Below are positions 46,870-56,078 of a DNA stretch of 64,000 nucleotides, piece by piece (the stretch's first letter is position 1; every line of letters begins with the position of its first letter). The DNA is taken from NCBI GenBank assembly GCA_965223735.1, contig OZ245010.1, positions 744,001 to 808,000 on the forward strand, in the 5' to 3' direction. Below the pieces are notes generated by a model. It worked only from the letters and a program-made list of their open reading frames with translations. It had not been told where the DNA came from and ran no database searches. This DNA comes from CAYFZO01 sp965223735 (lineage in GTDB: Bacteria > Pseudomonadota > Gammaproteobacteria > Poriferisulfidales > Oxydemutatoraceae). A program made the position numbers and the translations under genes.

Positions 46870-47824
46870 TTAGCTCGTTGCACCTCTCCTTGTGTAACTT
46901 GCTTTTGGCTCCAGCAGAGCCATTTGGTCGGTGCCATTATTGCGGTGCCCATAGAGCCTATATGCCTCTTCTTCAAAGGCTTTAACTACATTTTCATGGT
47001 TCTTCAGGAACCATTTTCTGTGGTTTTCAAAATACTCTTCTCTTACTTTATTGTTTCTAAGATCAAGTGGAATACGACTGGCTCTAGGGTCAACGCTGTC
47101 AAACCCGCTAAACTCACGCTGCAGCCGGTTTTGAGACATCTTTACATAGTCAGGATTAATTTCAATCCCGATTCCGTTTCGATTCAACTGCTGACAAACT
47201 CTCAAAGTAGTTCCACTTCCCAAAAATGGATCAAGAACAGTACATCCTTCATCGCTGGATCCCAGGATCATTCTTTCTATCAAGCCTTCCGGCTTCTGTG
47301 TAGGATGATCTTCCCTATTTTCGTTACAGTAATGAACATGTGAAAACTCCCACACGTCGCCTGGATTCGCCCCTCTCATGTTGTTACGTTCCCGATAATA
47401 CTTTTGAGGGACTCGAATACTATCTAAATCAAAAATAAAATCTTTTGACTTATTAAAAACCAAAATATCATCATGTCTCGGAGAAAATCCTCTTTTCTTC
47501 CCCATCCCTTGCGTGTAGTGCCACACTACCCAACTATTGAAAAACATCTCCAACTCTCGATCAAGGATATTATAAAGATATGAAATAAAACGAAAGCCCA
47601 TAAAAACATAGATGGTTCCGATTGGCTTCAATACACGATGAGCCCGCGTAAGCCACTGCCTTGAAAACGCCAGATACTCCTCAAAGCCTTTAATGTCGTG
47701 GGTATTCCCGTAATCCTTGCCCAGATTGTATGGCGGATCAGCCACAATCAAATCGACAGATTCCGATTCAATCTTGTCAAGTTTCTTCAATCGCATCTCC
47801 CAGAATGACCTTCTGCTTAAACAT
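46870..47824 (-). pseudogene. N6-adenine DNA methyltransferase with N-terminal frameshift
   Basis: Class beta methyltransferase. DPPYN (motif IV) is followed by a recognition region and then DPFLGSGTTLRVCQQL and GIEINPDY (SAM site). The main frame opens at ATG 47796 (308 residues) but lacks the usual VILGDAIE start. That start exists in another frame from ATG 47824 (MFKQKVILGDAIEE, then stop). Deleting one A from the GAAGAAACTTG run near 47780 joins them as GDAIEELDKIESESVDLIVADPPYN. So either one extra A inactivated the start, or the assembly has an error there, or translation begins at 47796. No restriction partner is adjacent. Confidence 0.82.
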
Positions 47825-47995
47825 CTTCCTTAATCCATCCATTCTTTCGGGCCGTGGTGTCTCCTTTCCGATCAGCGAGTTGCAAGTTGAATCCACGGTA
47901 TATTATGCCCACTCCCTTTCCCAAGACTATTTCCTGCTGTCCTTAGGTAGCGGAGGCTGCTGGGGTTGCTTTTTAGGTGTCGGCTGCGAAGGTGG

Positions 47996-48578
47996 CTATT
48001 GCGGAGGTGGGGGCGGAGGCGGAGTTTTGCCTGGCCTCGCAGGTTTACCAGCCTCTTTTCTAGTAGTCAGGTCTCTGTCAGGCGGTATATCGGTCAACCA
48101 CAACTTGGAATGCGGCTTTTTCGCATTTTTCGTTCAGTTTCCGATTCTCTTGAATATCCGCAACTCCTGCCCGTTCAGTTACATCTAAGAGTTTCTGTGC
48201 CAGTTCCTTGTTCTTACGTTGTGCCTCAGCTTCGCCTACTTGAGCATTGTTGATGTCTGCCCACAGTTCGCGCCATTTGTTTTCCAATTCGCTACATTCA
48301 ATGCTGATTGTATGCAGAACCGCAGCTTTTTTTGCGTAATTGGATACGAGATCCCAGGCAACAAGCAAAGCGATTATTACGCCAATGGTCAGTTGAATGG
48401 TTGTAGAAAGCACGGCCAGCAACGCACCGATCTCACCGGTTGCCGCAAACAACAACGAGATCCGAAGAAAGGAGTGACGTCTCTGATATTGATTACAGAG
48501 AGCTTCGTAGTAACGTACGAGCCTTGCCACATCCAAAAGCTCTTGCCAGATATCATTTCTCGTTTGATCTGAAATCAT
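47996..48578 (-). pseudogene. SLATT-like two-helix membrane protein, C-terminal frameshift
   Basis: Residues include two membrane helices (about SLLFAATGEIGALLAVLSTTI and LTIGVIIALLVAWDLVSNY) and then a long charged coiled coil, the layout of SLATT membrane effectors seen with defence genes. The main frame stops at 48078 after VVVDRYTA. A second frame over the same end reads SKLWLTDIPPDRDLTTRKEAGKPARPGK followed by a proline run (PPPPPPPQ) and stops at 47996, which looks like the original C-terminus. The shift lies in the A-rich stretch near 48120-48130. The start may instead be a GTG at 48614. SLATT assignment is by architecture only. Confidence 0.6.
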
Positions 48579-48684
48579 AGTCGTACGGATGGCATTCGCC
48601 AGTGTTCGTACCACTTGAAATTATCGCATACCAGCCATGGATTCTAACAGCCCGGGGATATCGATACCTGGTCCTGTAACGTCA

Positions 48685-48963
48685 CTACATGCGGAACATG
48701 AGGGGCAAATACCGTGCCAGCTTATGGCAGAGTATCAGGTCGTCGAGTCCTCGGTGCGGACGCCGGTTATTATAGCGATTCAGGTAATTTGGTAGGCGAC
48801 CGCCGAATTCCCGCACATCGTCGCGCAATAGGTCTTCCTCGTAGTCAACCAGTTCTTCCTGCACGGTGCAGTTGAACCGGTCGTTGAAAGCATTCTTTTT
48901 CGGGTTACGCAGATGTGGCGATGGCGCCACCACCGCACTTTCACGTAGTCGGAGAAATAGCAA
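48685..48963 (-). pseudogene. Integrase-core transposase C-terminal fragment
   Basis: Encodes NPKKNAFNDRFNCTVQEELVDYEEDLL ... YLNRYNNRRPHRGL, the end of a DDE integrase-type transposase (IS3/IS481 style). The N-terminal part is absent; an IS30-type fragment abuts it. Confidence 0.75.
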
Positions 48964-49281
48964 AGATACGGTGCTGATGTCATTTTGAGCCAGCCGCTGA
49001 TCTGTTCAGGGCACCAGTCCTTGTGCAACAGATGATCGACTAACTGCCGGGTGCTTGCCTCAGTGCGAGGTTGAACCTTGTCTGAACGGCGCTTCAGAGC
49101 CAGTTCGTGCGCCTGCCCGGGACGATAGCCCCGGAAGCCGGCATTGCGGCGTATCTCCCGGCTGATGGTGGATTTGTGCACACCGGTCAGCCGGGCTGTT
49201 TGGGATTGATTGCAACCTGCTTTCATATAGGCCTTGATCTGGTATCGTTGTTCCTAAGGTAAGCTGGGTATAGCGATTCAT
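48964..49281 (-). pseudogene. IS30-family transposase N-terminal fragment, frameshifted
   Basis: Begins MNRYTQLTL at 49281, shifts frame near 49253, and continues QRYQIKAYMKAGCNQSQTARLTGVHKSTISREIRRNAGFRGYRPGQA and WCPEQISGWLK, the HTH_38 start of IS30 transposases. It breaks off before the DDE catalytic core. Confidence 0.8.
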
Positions 49282-49362
49282 TGGTGCTTCTCCGCTATAC
49301 CAGCTTGCCCTCCCTTCCAATTTCAGTGAGTTGCACTTGGGAGCTTGAAGCCACGCTTTCTT

Positions 49363-49587
49363 TTAACCACTTCCCTGGTCGTACCAGCGCCCATTCTTTT
49401 GTGCAAGCTGCCTATGTTCGGGTGCATCTATGCCCGCCAAACGGATCCGGCGACTTTTCACCACTATATCGTCAGCATCAATCACATAAGCCTTTCCCAA
49501 AAATTCTCTCTTTTGTGTGGTTTTTCGTGTCTTTTGCAGAAGAAGCAACGATAACGATATCAATGCCGCAAACGCCGTCATGATCAC
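49363..49587 (-). pseudogene. Truncated staphylococcal-nuclease-like gene
   Basis: 74 codons: an N-terminal hydrophobic helix, then GKAYVIDADDIVVKSRRIRLAGIDAPEHRQLAQKNGRWYDQG, the start of an SNase domain. The usual DGDT is DADD and the second half is missing, replaced by the IS30 remnant. A broken nuclease gene. Confidence 0.75.
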
Positions 49588-49799
49588 CAGAACGCGCCTA
49601 TGGTGATCTTACTGTCACCTGCCGCAAAGGCAACAACATTGAGGTCACAAGAGTTTCATCCAAAGCCAAAGGAGTTTGGGGCAACATTCTTTTAGGTGGC
49701 GTTATCGGCTGGGGAGTGGATGCGGCGACTGGCGCAGGGTATGCCTACCCTAACTCAATCATAAACCCCTTGGTTTGCGACCCGGAAGATTCGGAATAG
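49584..49799 (+). pseudogene. 3' fragment of a lipoprotein-like gene
   Basis: 71 codons without a start: DLTVTCRKGNNIEV ... GVWGNILLGGVIGWGVDAATGAGYAYPNSIINPLVC. The GNILLGGVIGWGVDAATG motif is the common C-terminus of small envelope proteins in proteobacteria. Only the 3' end remains, joined head-on to the truncated nuclease gene. Confidence 0.6.
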
Positions 49800-49830
49800 T
49801 TGAAGCAACTCTCCCGCTTTGCCTTCGCAT

Positions 49831-50238
49831 CTAGCCAGACAACCCCAGTTGGTTGAAGAGGTCGTTGGGGTCAAAGAAGCCCTGCACTTCATCAATTTTA
49901 CCGTCGCTCACGCGGATGAAGTCGCATCCGGGCAGCACCACTTTTTTGCCGGTCGGGGCGTGTTCCATCAGTTGCCCGTCGTGCGTGCCAAACAGCAGCC
50001 ATGGGGCTGCGATCGCGCCATTGCTTGCCGGCACGTTGCTGATGAGTTCAATTCCGAAGTCAGGGAATGCGTCAAACAGGCCTTGTGCGTACTGCGCGAT
50101 GTCGTTGCCTTGCAGCTTCGCCCCGGCAACGGGATCGGAGTAAGTACCTTTGTCATTGAAAGTCGCCAATATGGCATCGGTGTCGTGGTCATCCCACGCT
50201 TTGAAGTACTGTTCCACCACTTCGGTTGCTGAAGACAT
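49831..50238 (-). CDS. SnoaL-like ester-cyclase family protein
   Basis: 135 residues with the NTF2-like fold of SnoaL/ester cyclases: VVEQYFKAWDDHDTDAILATFNDKGTYSDPVAG and GDFIRVSDGKIDEVQGFFDP-like end. Such proteins bind or isomerise small hydrophobic ligands; the substrate is unknown. Complete, with no operon partner. Confidence 0.82.
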   Translation of the reverse strand: MSSATEVVEQYFKAWDDHDTDAILATFNDKGTYSDPVAGAKLQGNDIAQYAQGLFDAFPDFGIELISNVPASNGAIAAPWLLFGTHDGQLMEHAPTGKKVVLPGCDFIRVSDGKIDEVQGFFDPNDLFNQLGLSG

Positions 50239-50273
50239 GTCTTTCTCTCATTGCTTTCCTGTTCACGGATGAT

Positions 50274-50300
50274 AAAAACCCGCAAGCGGCGGGCTTTTAA
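50274..50300. terminator. Bidirectional hairpin with T-runs
   Basis: CCCGC-AAGCG-GCGGG flanked by A-run and T-run (AAAACCCGC ... GCGGGCTTTT) can terminate in either direction. It separates the SnoaL-like gene from the region before pntA. Confidence 0.5.
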
Positions 50301-50439
50301 TGCAATCTACCGTGACACTCTCCTGTCGGTCAAACGCAAATGATCGGATTTGTCTGTCGGCAGGCATTCTGGCCTTACTTCGTCCGGAAACCAAGTCATG
50401 CGACGGCCAACGTCGGCGTTGCATCGGCAGACGCTCTGA

Positions 50440-50640
50440 TCTTAATCCTCGCCCGGAAAAGGCACGGGCTCCCGAAGGAGTGCGCCCTGAGGCCGAAACC
50501 TCAGGCCCTGAGATCGAAATCTCAGGGGGATCACGAGGTGCGGTATTGCCACAACCCCGATCAGCCTGTCAGCTTCCTTTTTAACCAGGCCGGGAATCCC
50601 AGATGTTTCTGGCCTCATACACTCCCTGTTTGAGGCCACC
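50440..50640. other. Hairpin-rich non-coding stretch upstream of pntA
   Basis: Several short perfect palindromes in a row: CTCC-CGAA-GGAG (near 50470), CCTGAGG-CCGAAA-CCTCAGG (50486-50505), CCCTGAGAT-CGAA-ATCTCAGGG (50506-50527), and GGCCTCA...TGAGGCC (50611-50637). Three share CGAA within the loop. No convincing ORF occupies 50239-50824. Could be a structured RNA, a leader of pntA, or a decayed repeat element. Confidence 0.45.
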
Positions 50641-50824
50641 GGCAACCGGAGTATATGAAATGGCTGGCTCTGTGACCTTTCCATTCACCACAACACACAC
50701 AATTCCCCTTTAACCTCCGTATATCCCCAATTGGGTACGCAACCCCCCTGAGGTCGATGCGCCCGGCTTACAAGATCATTTCGAAGTGGCCGATTGAATA
50801 ATTAAGTCTGCCGATCAACGCACG

Positions 50825-52456
50825 GTGACATTCAACCTAAACGCCTCTCGACTTTTGTCACAAAAACCAGTATCATCCGCCACCGTCTTGGCCAGTAAAG
50901 TCGTCATCCCCAAAGAATCGTTTGCAGGCGAGCACCGCGTCGCCGCGTCGCCGGATACCGTCCGGGGACTGCGCAAACTGGGCTACGATGTCGCCGTCGA
51001 GCAGGGCGCTGGCGTGGCGGCGAGTTTCAGCGACGACGCCTACCGCGAACAGGGCGCCGAGATCGTCGGCGACGCACGCGCGCTGTGGCAAAGCGGCGAC
51101 ATCGTTCTCAAAGTCCGCGGGCCACAACAGCACCCCCAACTCGGGCAGCACGAGGCCGATCTCGTAAGGGAAGGCGCCGCCTTCATCAGTTTCATCGGCC
51201 CCGCGCAAAACCCCGACCTGCTCGAAAAATTCAAGGCGCGCAAGATCACGGCGCTCGCGGTTGACCAGATCCCGCGCATCACGCGCGCGCAGAAACTCGA
51301 CGCGCTGAGCTCGATGGCGAACATCGCGGGTTACCGCGCGGTCATCGAGGCGGCGCAGCATTTCGGACGCTTCTTCGGCGGGCAGAGCACCGCCGCCGGT
51401 CGCGTACCGCCCGCGAAAGTGCTGATCATCGGCGCCGGCGTCGCCGGCCTCGCGGCGATCGGCGCGGCGCGCGGCCTCGGCGCGATCGTGCGCGCGTTCG
51501 ACACCCGCCCCGAAGTCGCACAACAGATCGAGAGCATGGGCGCGGATTTCCTGACGGTCTCGATCGAAGAGGAGGCCAGCGGTGGCGGCGGTTACGCCAA
51601 GCAGATGAGCGACGCCTTTCTCAAAGCCGAGCTCGCGCTGTTCCGCGAACAGGCACAGGAGGTCGATATCATCATCACCACCGCATTGATCCCCGGCAAG
51701 CCGGCGCCGCGGCTGATCACCGAAGACATTGCTAAATGCCTCAAGCCCGGCAGCGTCATCGTTGACCTCGCCGCCGAACAGGGTGGCAACTGCGAACTCA
51801 CCGAAGCCGACAAGGTCGTCTCGAGGCACGGCGTCAACATCATCGGCTACACCAATTTGCCAAGCCGCATGGCGGGACAGTCGAGCCGACTGTACGCGAG
51901 CAACCTTTTGCACCTGCTGACCGACCTGACGCCACAGAAAGACGGCACAGCGGTGTTCGACATGGAAGACGCCGTGGTGCGCAACGCGACACTGACCAGA
52001 GACGGCGAAATCCTGTGGCCACCGCCGCCGCTGGAGCAACCGACGCCGCCCAAACCCGCGACGGCTGAGCCGAAGGCGGCGCCGCAACCGGCGACGCCGA
52101 AGCGCAGGGGCCTGATCAGCCTGATCAGCGCCGCGGTCGGCGCGCTCGGACTGTTCGCCCTCGGCCAGGTCGCGCCGCCGGACTTCATGGCGCATTTCAC
52201 CGTGTTCGTGCTCGCCTGCTTCGTCGGCTGGCAGGTCATCTGGAACGTCACGCCCGCGCTGCACACGCCATTGATGAGCGTCACCAACGCGATCAGCGGC
52301 ATCATCATCATCGGCGCGCTACTGCAAACGTCGAGCGACACGACCACCACGGTGCTGGTGCTCGCATTGATCTCGGCGCTGATCGCGATGATCAACGTCG
52401 CGGGCGGGTTTCTGGTCACGCAGCGAATGTTGAAAATGTTCCGCAGGGAAGAATGA
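50825..52456 (+). CDS. pntA: NAD(P) transhydrogenase subunit alpha
   Basis: The NAD-binding and part of the membrane domain of the proton-translocating transhydrogenase, 543 residues. VVIPKESFAGEHRVAASPDTV and the Rossmann motif KVLIIGAGVAGLAAIGAARGLGA mark domain I; after a proline/alanine linker (about 400-430) three or four membrane helices follow, so alpha1 and alpha2 are fused as in E. coli. The start is uncertain: GTG 50825 adds about 25 residues before the usual VVIPKE start and has no good ribosome site. It overlaps pntB by 4 bp. Confidence 0.93.
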   Translation: MTFNLNASRLLSQKPVSSATVLASKVVIPKESFAGEHRVAASPDTVRGLRKLGYDVAVEQGAGVAASFSDDAYREQGAEIVGDARALWQSGDIVLKVRGPQQHPQLGQHEADLVREGAAFISFIGPAQNPDLLEKFKARKITALAVDQIPRITRAQKLDALSSMANIAGYRAVIEAAQHFGRFFGGQSTAAGRVPPAKVLIIGAGVAGLAAIGAARGLGAIVRAFDTRPEVAQQIESMGADFLTVSIEEEASGGGGYAKQMSDAFLKAELALFREQAQEVDIIITTALIPGKPAPRLITEDIAKCLKPGSVIVDLAAEQGGNCELTEADKVVSRHGVNIIGYTNLPSRMAGQSSRLYASNLLHLLTDLTPQKDGTAVFDMEDAVVRNATLTRDGEILWPPPPLEQPTPPKPATAEPKAAPQPATPKRRGLISLISAAVGALGLFALGQVAPPDFMAHFTVFVLACFVGWQVIWNVTPALHTPLMSVTNAISGIIIIGALLQTSSDTTTTVLVLALISALIAMINVAGGFLVTQRMLKMFRREE

Positions 52457-53835
52457 TCGGCGCCGGCGTCACAACCATGGCGTACATCGCCGCTGGCGTG
52501 CTCTTCATTCTGAGCCTCGGCGGGTTGAGCCATCAGGAGACCGCGCGCCGCGGCAACATCTACGGCATCGTCGGCATGATCATCGCGATCGCGGTGACGC
52601 TGCTGTCCGACAGGGTCGGCACCTACGGCATTCTGCTGCCGGCGATGATCGTCGGCGCGCTGATCGGCGCGTTCGTCGCGAGCCGGGTCGAGATGACCCA
52701 GATGCCGCAACTGGTCGCGATCCTCCACAGTTTCGTCGGGCTCGCCGCGGTGCTCGTCGGCATCGCCAGTTATCTCGATCCGACCGCGCAATTCATCGGG
52801 CTGGAACGCACCATCCACGAGACCGAGATCTATCTCGGCGTGTTCATCGGCGCGGTGACCTTCACCGGCTCGGTCATCGCCTTCGGCAAGCTTCAGGGCA
52901 CGATCACCGGCAAGCCGCTGCTGCTGCCCGGACGCCATCTGTTCAACCTCGCGATCATCGTCGCGTCGGTGGTGCTCGGCTACACTTTCCTGTACGGCGC
53001 TCACGACGCCGCGTGGAACAGCCTGTTGATCATGACCGTGCTCGCGCTGATCCTCGGGATGCACCTGGTCGCGGCGATCGGCGGCGCGGACATGCCGGTC
53101 GTCGTCTCGATGCTCAACAGTTACTCGGGCTGGGCCGCCGCCGCCACCGGCTTCATGCTGAACAACGACTTGCTGATCATCACCGGCGCACTGGTCGGCT
53201 CGAGCGGCGCGATCCTGAGCTACATCATGTGCCGCGCGATGAACCGCAAGTTCCTGAACGTCATCCTCGGCGGCTTCGGCACCACCAGCGGCGCAGTCAG
53301 CGACACCGGCGGCGAAGCCCACGAGATCCGCAGCAACGAAGTCGGAATGTTGCTGAAAGACGCCAGCTCGGTGGTCATCGTGCCCGGTTACGGCATGGCT
53401 GTCGCGCAGGCGCAGAACGCGGTCAGCGAATTGACCAGGGCGTTGCGCGCAAAGAACGTCAACGTGCGTTTCGCCATCCATCCCGTCGCCGGCAGGCTGC
53501 CGGGACACATGAACGTACTGCTGGCGGAAGCCAACGTGCCCTACGACATCGTCCTCGAGATGGATGAGATCAACCCCGAACTGCCCGACACCGATGTCGT
53601 GCTCGTGATCGGCGCCAACGACATCGTAAACCCCGCCGCCCTTGAAGAGCCGAACAGCCCGATCGCGGGGATGCCGGTGGTTGAAGTGTGGAAAGCCGAC
53701 ACGGTGATCGTGCTCAAACGCAGCCTCGCCTCGGGTTACGCCGGCGTTGAAAACCCGCTGTTCTTCAAGGAAAACACCCGGATGCTGTTCGGCGACGCCG
53801 AAGACAGCGTGCGCGGCGTGCTGCAACAGATCTAA
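52453..53835 (+). CDS. pntB: NAD(P) transhydrogenase subunit beta
   Basis: 460 residues: about nine membrane helices in the first 270 residues, including HSFVGLAAVLVGIASYLDP, then the NADP-binding domain III with VIVPGYGMAVAQAQNAVSELT and DVVLVIGANDIVNPAA. With PntA it uses the proton gradient to make NADPH from NADH. The ATG overlaps the pntA stop (ATGA). Confidence 0.96.
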   Translation: MIGAGVTTMAYIAAGVLFILSLGGLSHQETARRGNIYGIVGMIIAIAVTLLSDRVGTYGILLPAMIVGALIGAFVASRVEMTQMPQLVAILHSFVGLAAVLVGIASYLDPTAQFIGLERTIHETEIYLGVFIGAVTFTGSVIAFGKLQGTITGKPLLLPGRHLFNLAIIVASVVLGYTFLYGAHDAAWNSLLIMTVLALILGMHLVAAIGGADMPVVVSMLNSYSGWAAAATGFMLNNDLLIITGALVGSSGAILSYIMCRAMNRKFLNVILGGFGTTSGAVSDTGGEAHEIRSNEVGMLLKDASSVVIVPGYGMAVAQAQNAVSELTRALRAKNVNVRFAIHPVAGRLPGHMNVLLAEANVPYDIVLEMDEINPELPDTDVVLVIGANDIVNPAALEEPNSPIAGMPVVEVWKADTVIVLKRSLASGYAGVENPLFFKENTRMLFGDAEDSVRGVLQQI

Positions 53836-53892
53836 GCGTCCGGCCTGAACCCCGCGTTGTCCACGACGGTGTTTCCCTGCACCAGCGACGCA

Positions 53893-53925
53893 CTGCAACA
53901 AATCCAAGCCCCCGGCCTCTGAACC
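53893..53925. repeat. Partial copy of the pntB 3' end
   Basis: CTGCAACAAATCCAAGCC and the following CCGGCCTCTGAACC repeat the pntB end CTGCAACAGATCTAAGCG...CCGGCCTGAACC (53821-53851) 72 bp downstream, with several substitutions. Part of the 53836-54308 gap. Confidence 0.65.
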
Positions 53926-53984
53926 GGCCCGCTCCGGGACAGCGACCGACCGGGCCGCACAGTTGGTTTACGGATGAACACAGG

Positions 53985-54118
53985 TCATTGGACACAGACC
54001 AGACACATACAAGGCATAAGATAGACATAGGGCAGACAAATGCCAGATACTTAAGGAATAACTGGACAATGATTAGACAAAAAGCAGACATAAGGTGGAC
54101 ATCAAGTAGGCCAGACCG
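53985..54118. repeat. Degenerate 11-bp repeats (RGACA motif)
   Basis: AGACA or GGACA recurs at 54001, 54023, 54034, 54064, 54075, 54086 and 54097, with weaker copies between, an 11-bp spacing with one slip. The stretch is AT-richer than its surroundings and has no supported gene. The remainder to 54308 also contains a repeated ATGCGGAGAAC(A/G)GG motif (about 54168 and 54233) but no gene. Confidence 0.5.
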
Positions 54119-54308
54119 AGCCGGTGCGGGGCAAACAGGCAATGCGCAAGGGTTGGCGGACTCGGCGATGCGGAGAACAGGTCAGGCGAGAGGGCGGTTT
54201 CCCTGCCCGAAACAGCCGGCGGGCTCGTCAATGCGGAGAACGGGCAGACCGATAGGGAGCAAACGAACGATGCGCAAAGAGGTGTTCCGCGTGAGCGGCG
54301 CCAGGTCT

Positions 54309-54854
54309 TCAGATCTTCAGGATCTGCTCCCGATATACCTTCAACTCCTCGATCGAAGCACGAATGTCGTCCATCGCGCGATGCGCACTCGGCTTTTTCG
54401 CTTCGTTCACCACGTCCGGCTTCCAGCGAAGCGCAAGTTCCTTCAGCGTGCTGACGTCGAGGTTGCGATAATGAAAGAACGCCTCGACCTCCGGCATCAG
54501 CCGCGCCAGAAAGCGCCGGTCCTGGCACACGCTGTTGCCGCACATCGGCGACTTGCCTGGCACCGCGTACTGCTTCAGAAACTCCAGCGTGCGCACCGCG
54601 GCTTCAGGGCAGGTTACGCCGCTCGCGCGCACCTCGTCGATCAGCCCCGAGCTCGTGTGCTGTTTCCGGTTCCATTCGTCCATGCGCCCGAGTACCGCTT
54701 CGGGCTGGTGGATTGCAAGCGACGGCCCCTCACCCAGTATCCGCAGATCCGGCGCGGTCACCAGCGTCGCGATCTCGATGATGGTGTCGGATGCGGTGTC
54801 CAGCCCTGTCATTTCGAGGTCTATCCAAATCAAATTGAGCGGGTCGGGAATCAT
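54309..54854 (-). CDS. orn: Oligoribonuclease
   Basis: 3'-5' exonuclease that degrades di- and oligoribonucleotides, 181 residues. DEDDh residues are visible in LIWIDLEMTGLD, NSVCQDRRFL, and HRAMDDIRASIEEL. Length and end (YREQILK) match the family. Confidence 0.96.
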   Translation of the reverse strand: MIPDPLNLIWIDLEMTGLDTASDTIIEIATLVTAPDLRILGEGPSLAIHQPEAVLGRMDEWNRKQHTSSGLIDEVRASGVTCPEAAVRTLEFLKQYAVPGKSPMCGNSVCQDRRFLARLMPEVEAFFHYRNLDVSTLKELALRWKPDVVNEAKKPSAHRAMDDIRASIEELKVYREQILKI

Positions 54855-54935
54855 CGGCGGACATACCCTCGCTATCTCTTGTACCTTAAACTACTCTATC
54901 ATGCCCGAACACCGACAGACCGACCTCGATCACCG

Positions 54936-55244
54936 ATGAGAAAAAAACGCCGCGGACTGACTGCGACGGCAAAAATCGGCCTGCTGCTGTGCACGGTTGC
55001 GGCCGCCGACGCGCCGCCCGCGCATTACGAGCAGAACTGTATCGCCTGCCATGCACGCATGACCGGCGGCAGAGGCGAAGCCCTTTACCAGCGCAAGGAC
55101 CGGCTGGTCAACGCCTACGACGCATTGCTCGCGCGCATTGAGTATTGCCGACGGGGCGCCGGCGCCGACTGGAGCAAGGCCCAAAGCGACGAAGTCGCAC
55201 GCGACCTGAACCGCCGCTTCTATCACTTCCCGCAGCCGCGATGA
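54936..55244 (+). CDS. Small periplasmic c-type cytochrome
   Basis: 102 residues with a signal peptide (about 1-26) and a single haem site CIACH. The sequence after it, LYQRKDRLVNAYDALLARIEYCRRGAGADWSKAQSDEVARDLNRRFYHF, matches a family of small cytochromes in gammaproteobacteria of unknown partner. Divergent from orn. Confidence 0.88.
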   Translation: MRKKRRGLTATAKIGLLLCTVAAADAPPAHYEQNCIACHARMTGGRGEALYQRKDRLVNAYDALLARIEYCRRGAGADWSKAQSDEVARDLNRRFYHFPQPR

Positions 55245-55406
55245 GCGACGACGCCTGTTGCGCGTACGTTATCTGCTGTCGCGGCGAGGCCGCCGTCGCC
55301 GAGCACAACGCCGGCGGACTGCGCCGCATATCGCCGGAAAAAACTCAACGCGCCGGTATGCGGCGGCCGTGTGTATGCGAACGCGGTGCAGCAATGCGGG
55401 CGATTG

Positions 55407-55440
55407 CAGTTGTCTTCCGGCTTCAAACGCCTGCGCCGAG
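55407..55440. repeat. Partial copy of the recR 3' end
   Basis: CAGTTGTCTTCCGGCTTCAAACGCCTGCGC resembles the recR end CAGCTGTCTTCTGGTTTCAAACGCCTGCGC (55480-55509), 73 bp away, with three differences. No gene is supported in 55245-55476. Confidence 0.7.
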
Positions 55441-55476
55441 TGAGTTGCGCCGGGCGCGAAAGAGCCTGGCCGAAAA

Positions 55477-56070
55477 TTACAGCTGTCTTCTGGTTTCAAA
55501 CGCCTGCGCGAGGGTCGTCGCGTCGATGAACTCCAACTCGCCCCCCACCGGCACCCCCTGCGCGAGGCGCGTGGTGTTGACCTTGTACTTGGCCGCAAGT
55601 TCCCCGATCAGATGCGCAGTGACGTCGCCCTCGACCGTGACGCCGGTTGCGAGTATCAGCTCCCTGATCTCGCCGTCGGCAAGCCTTTTCTCAAGAAACT
55701 TCATGCCGATCTCTTCGGGGCCGATGCCGTCGAGCGGCGATAATCTCCCGTGCAACACAAAGTAAACCCCTTTGAAGCCGGTGGTCGCTTCGAGCGCCAT
55801 GAAGCCGGCGGGATTCTCAACGACACAAAGCAGCGACTGGTCGCGGCTTTCGTCGCGGCAGATCCAGCACAAAGGGTCTTCGCTGAACATCCGGCACCGG
55901 TCGCAATGGCTGATACATTCGAGCGACGTTTGCAGGGTCTCGCACAAGAACGCCGCGCCCTCGCGGTCTCTCTCGAGCAGGTAATAGGCAAAGCGTTGCG
56001 CGGTTTTCTGGCCGACGCCCGGCAGGCAGGTGAATGCCGCGATCAGGCGCTGCAACAGGGGCTGTTCCAT
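55477..56070 (-). CDS. recR: Recombination mediator RecR
   Basis: Helps load RecA on gapped DNA with RecF/RecO, 197 residues. It has an N-terminal helix-hairpin-helix (LPGVGQKTAQRFAYYLL), a C4 zinc finger (CDRCRMFSEDPLCWIC) and a Toprim domain. It starts 8 bp after the dnaX stop; the ybaB gene usually found between them is absent. Confidence 0.96.
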   Translation of the reverse strand: MEQPLLQRLIAAFTCLPGVGQKTAQRFAYYLLERDREGAAFLCETLQTSLECISHCDRCRMFSEDPLCWICRDESRDQSLLCVVENPAGFMALEATTGFKGVYFVLHGRLSPLDGIGPEEIGMKFLEKRLADGEIRELILATGVTVEGDVTAHLIGELAAKYKVNTTRLAQGVPVGGELEFIDATTLAQAFETRRQL

Positions 56071-56078
56071 ACCCTCGT

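Noticed and set aside
47730..48188. Glycine-rich 152-codon plus-strand ORF
   Set aside because: It overlaps the starts and ends of two better-supported minus-strand genes; its glycine run is the complement of the proline tail of the SLATT-like gene.
51847..53907. 686-codon open frame opposite pntA and pntB
   Set aside because: Antisense to the transhydrogenase genes; His/Asp/Arg-rich, no domain.
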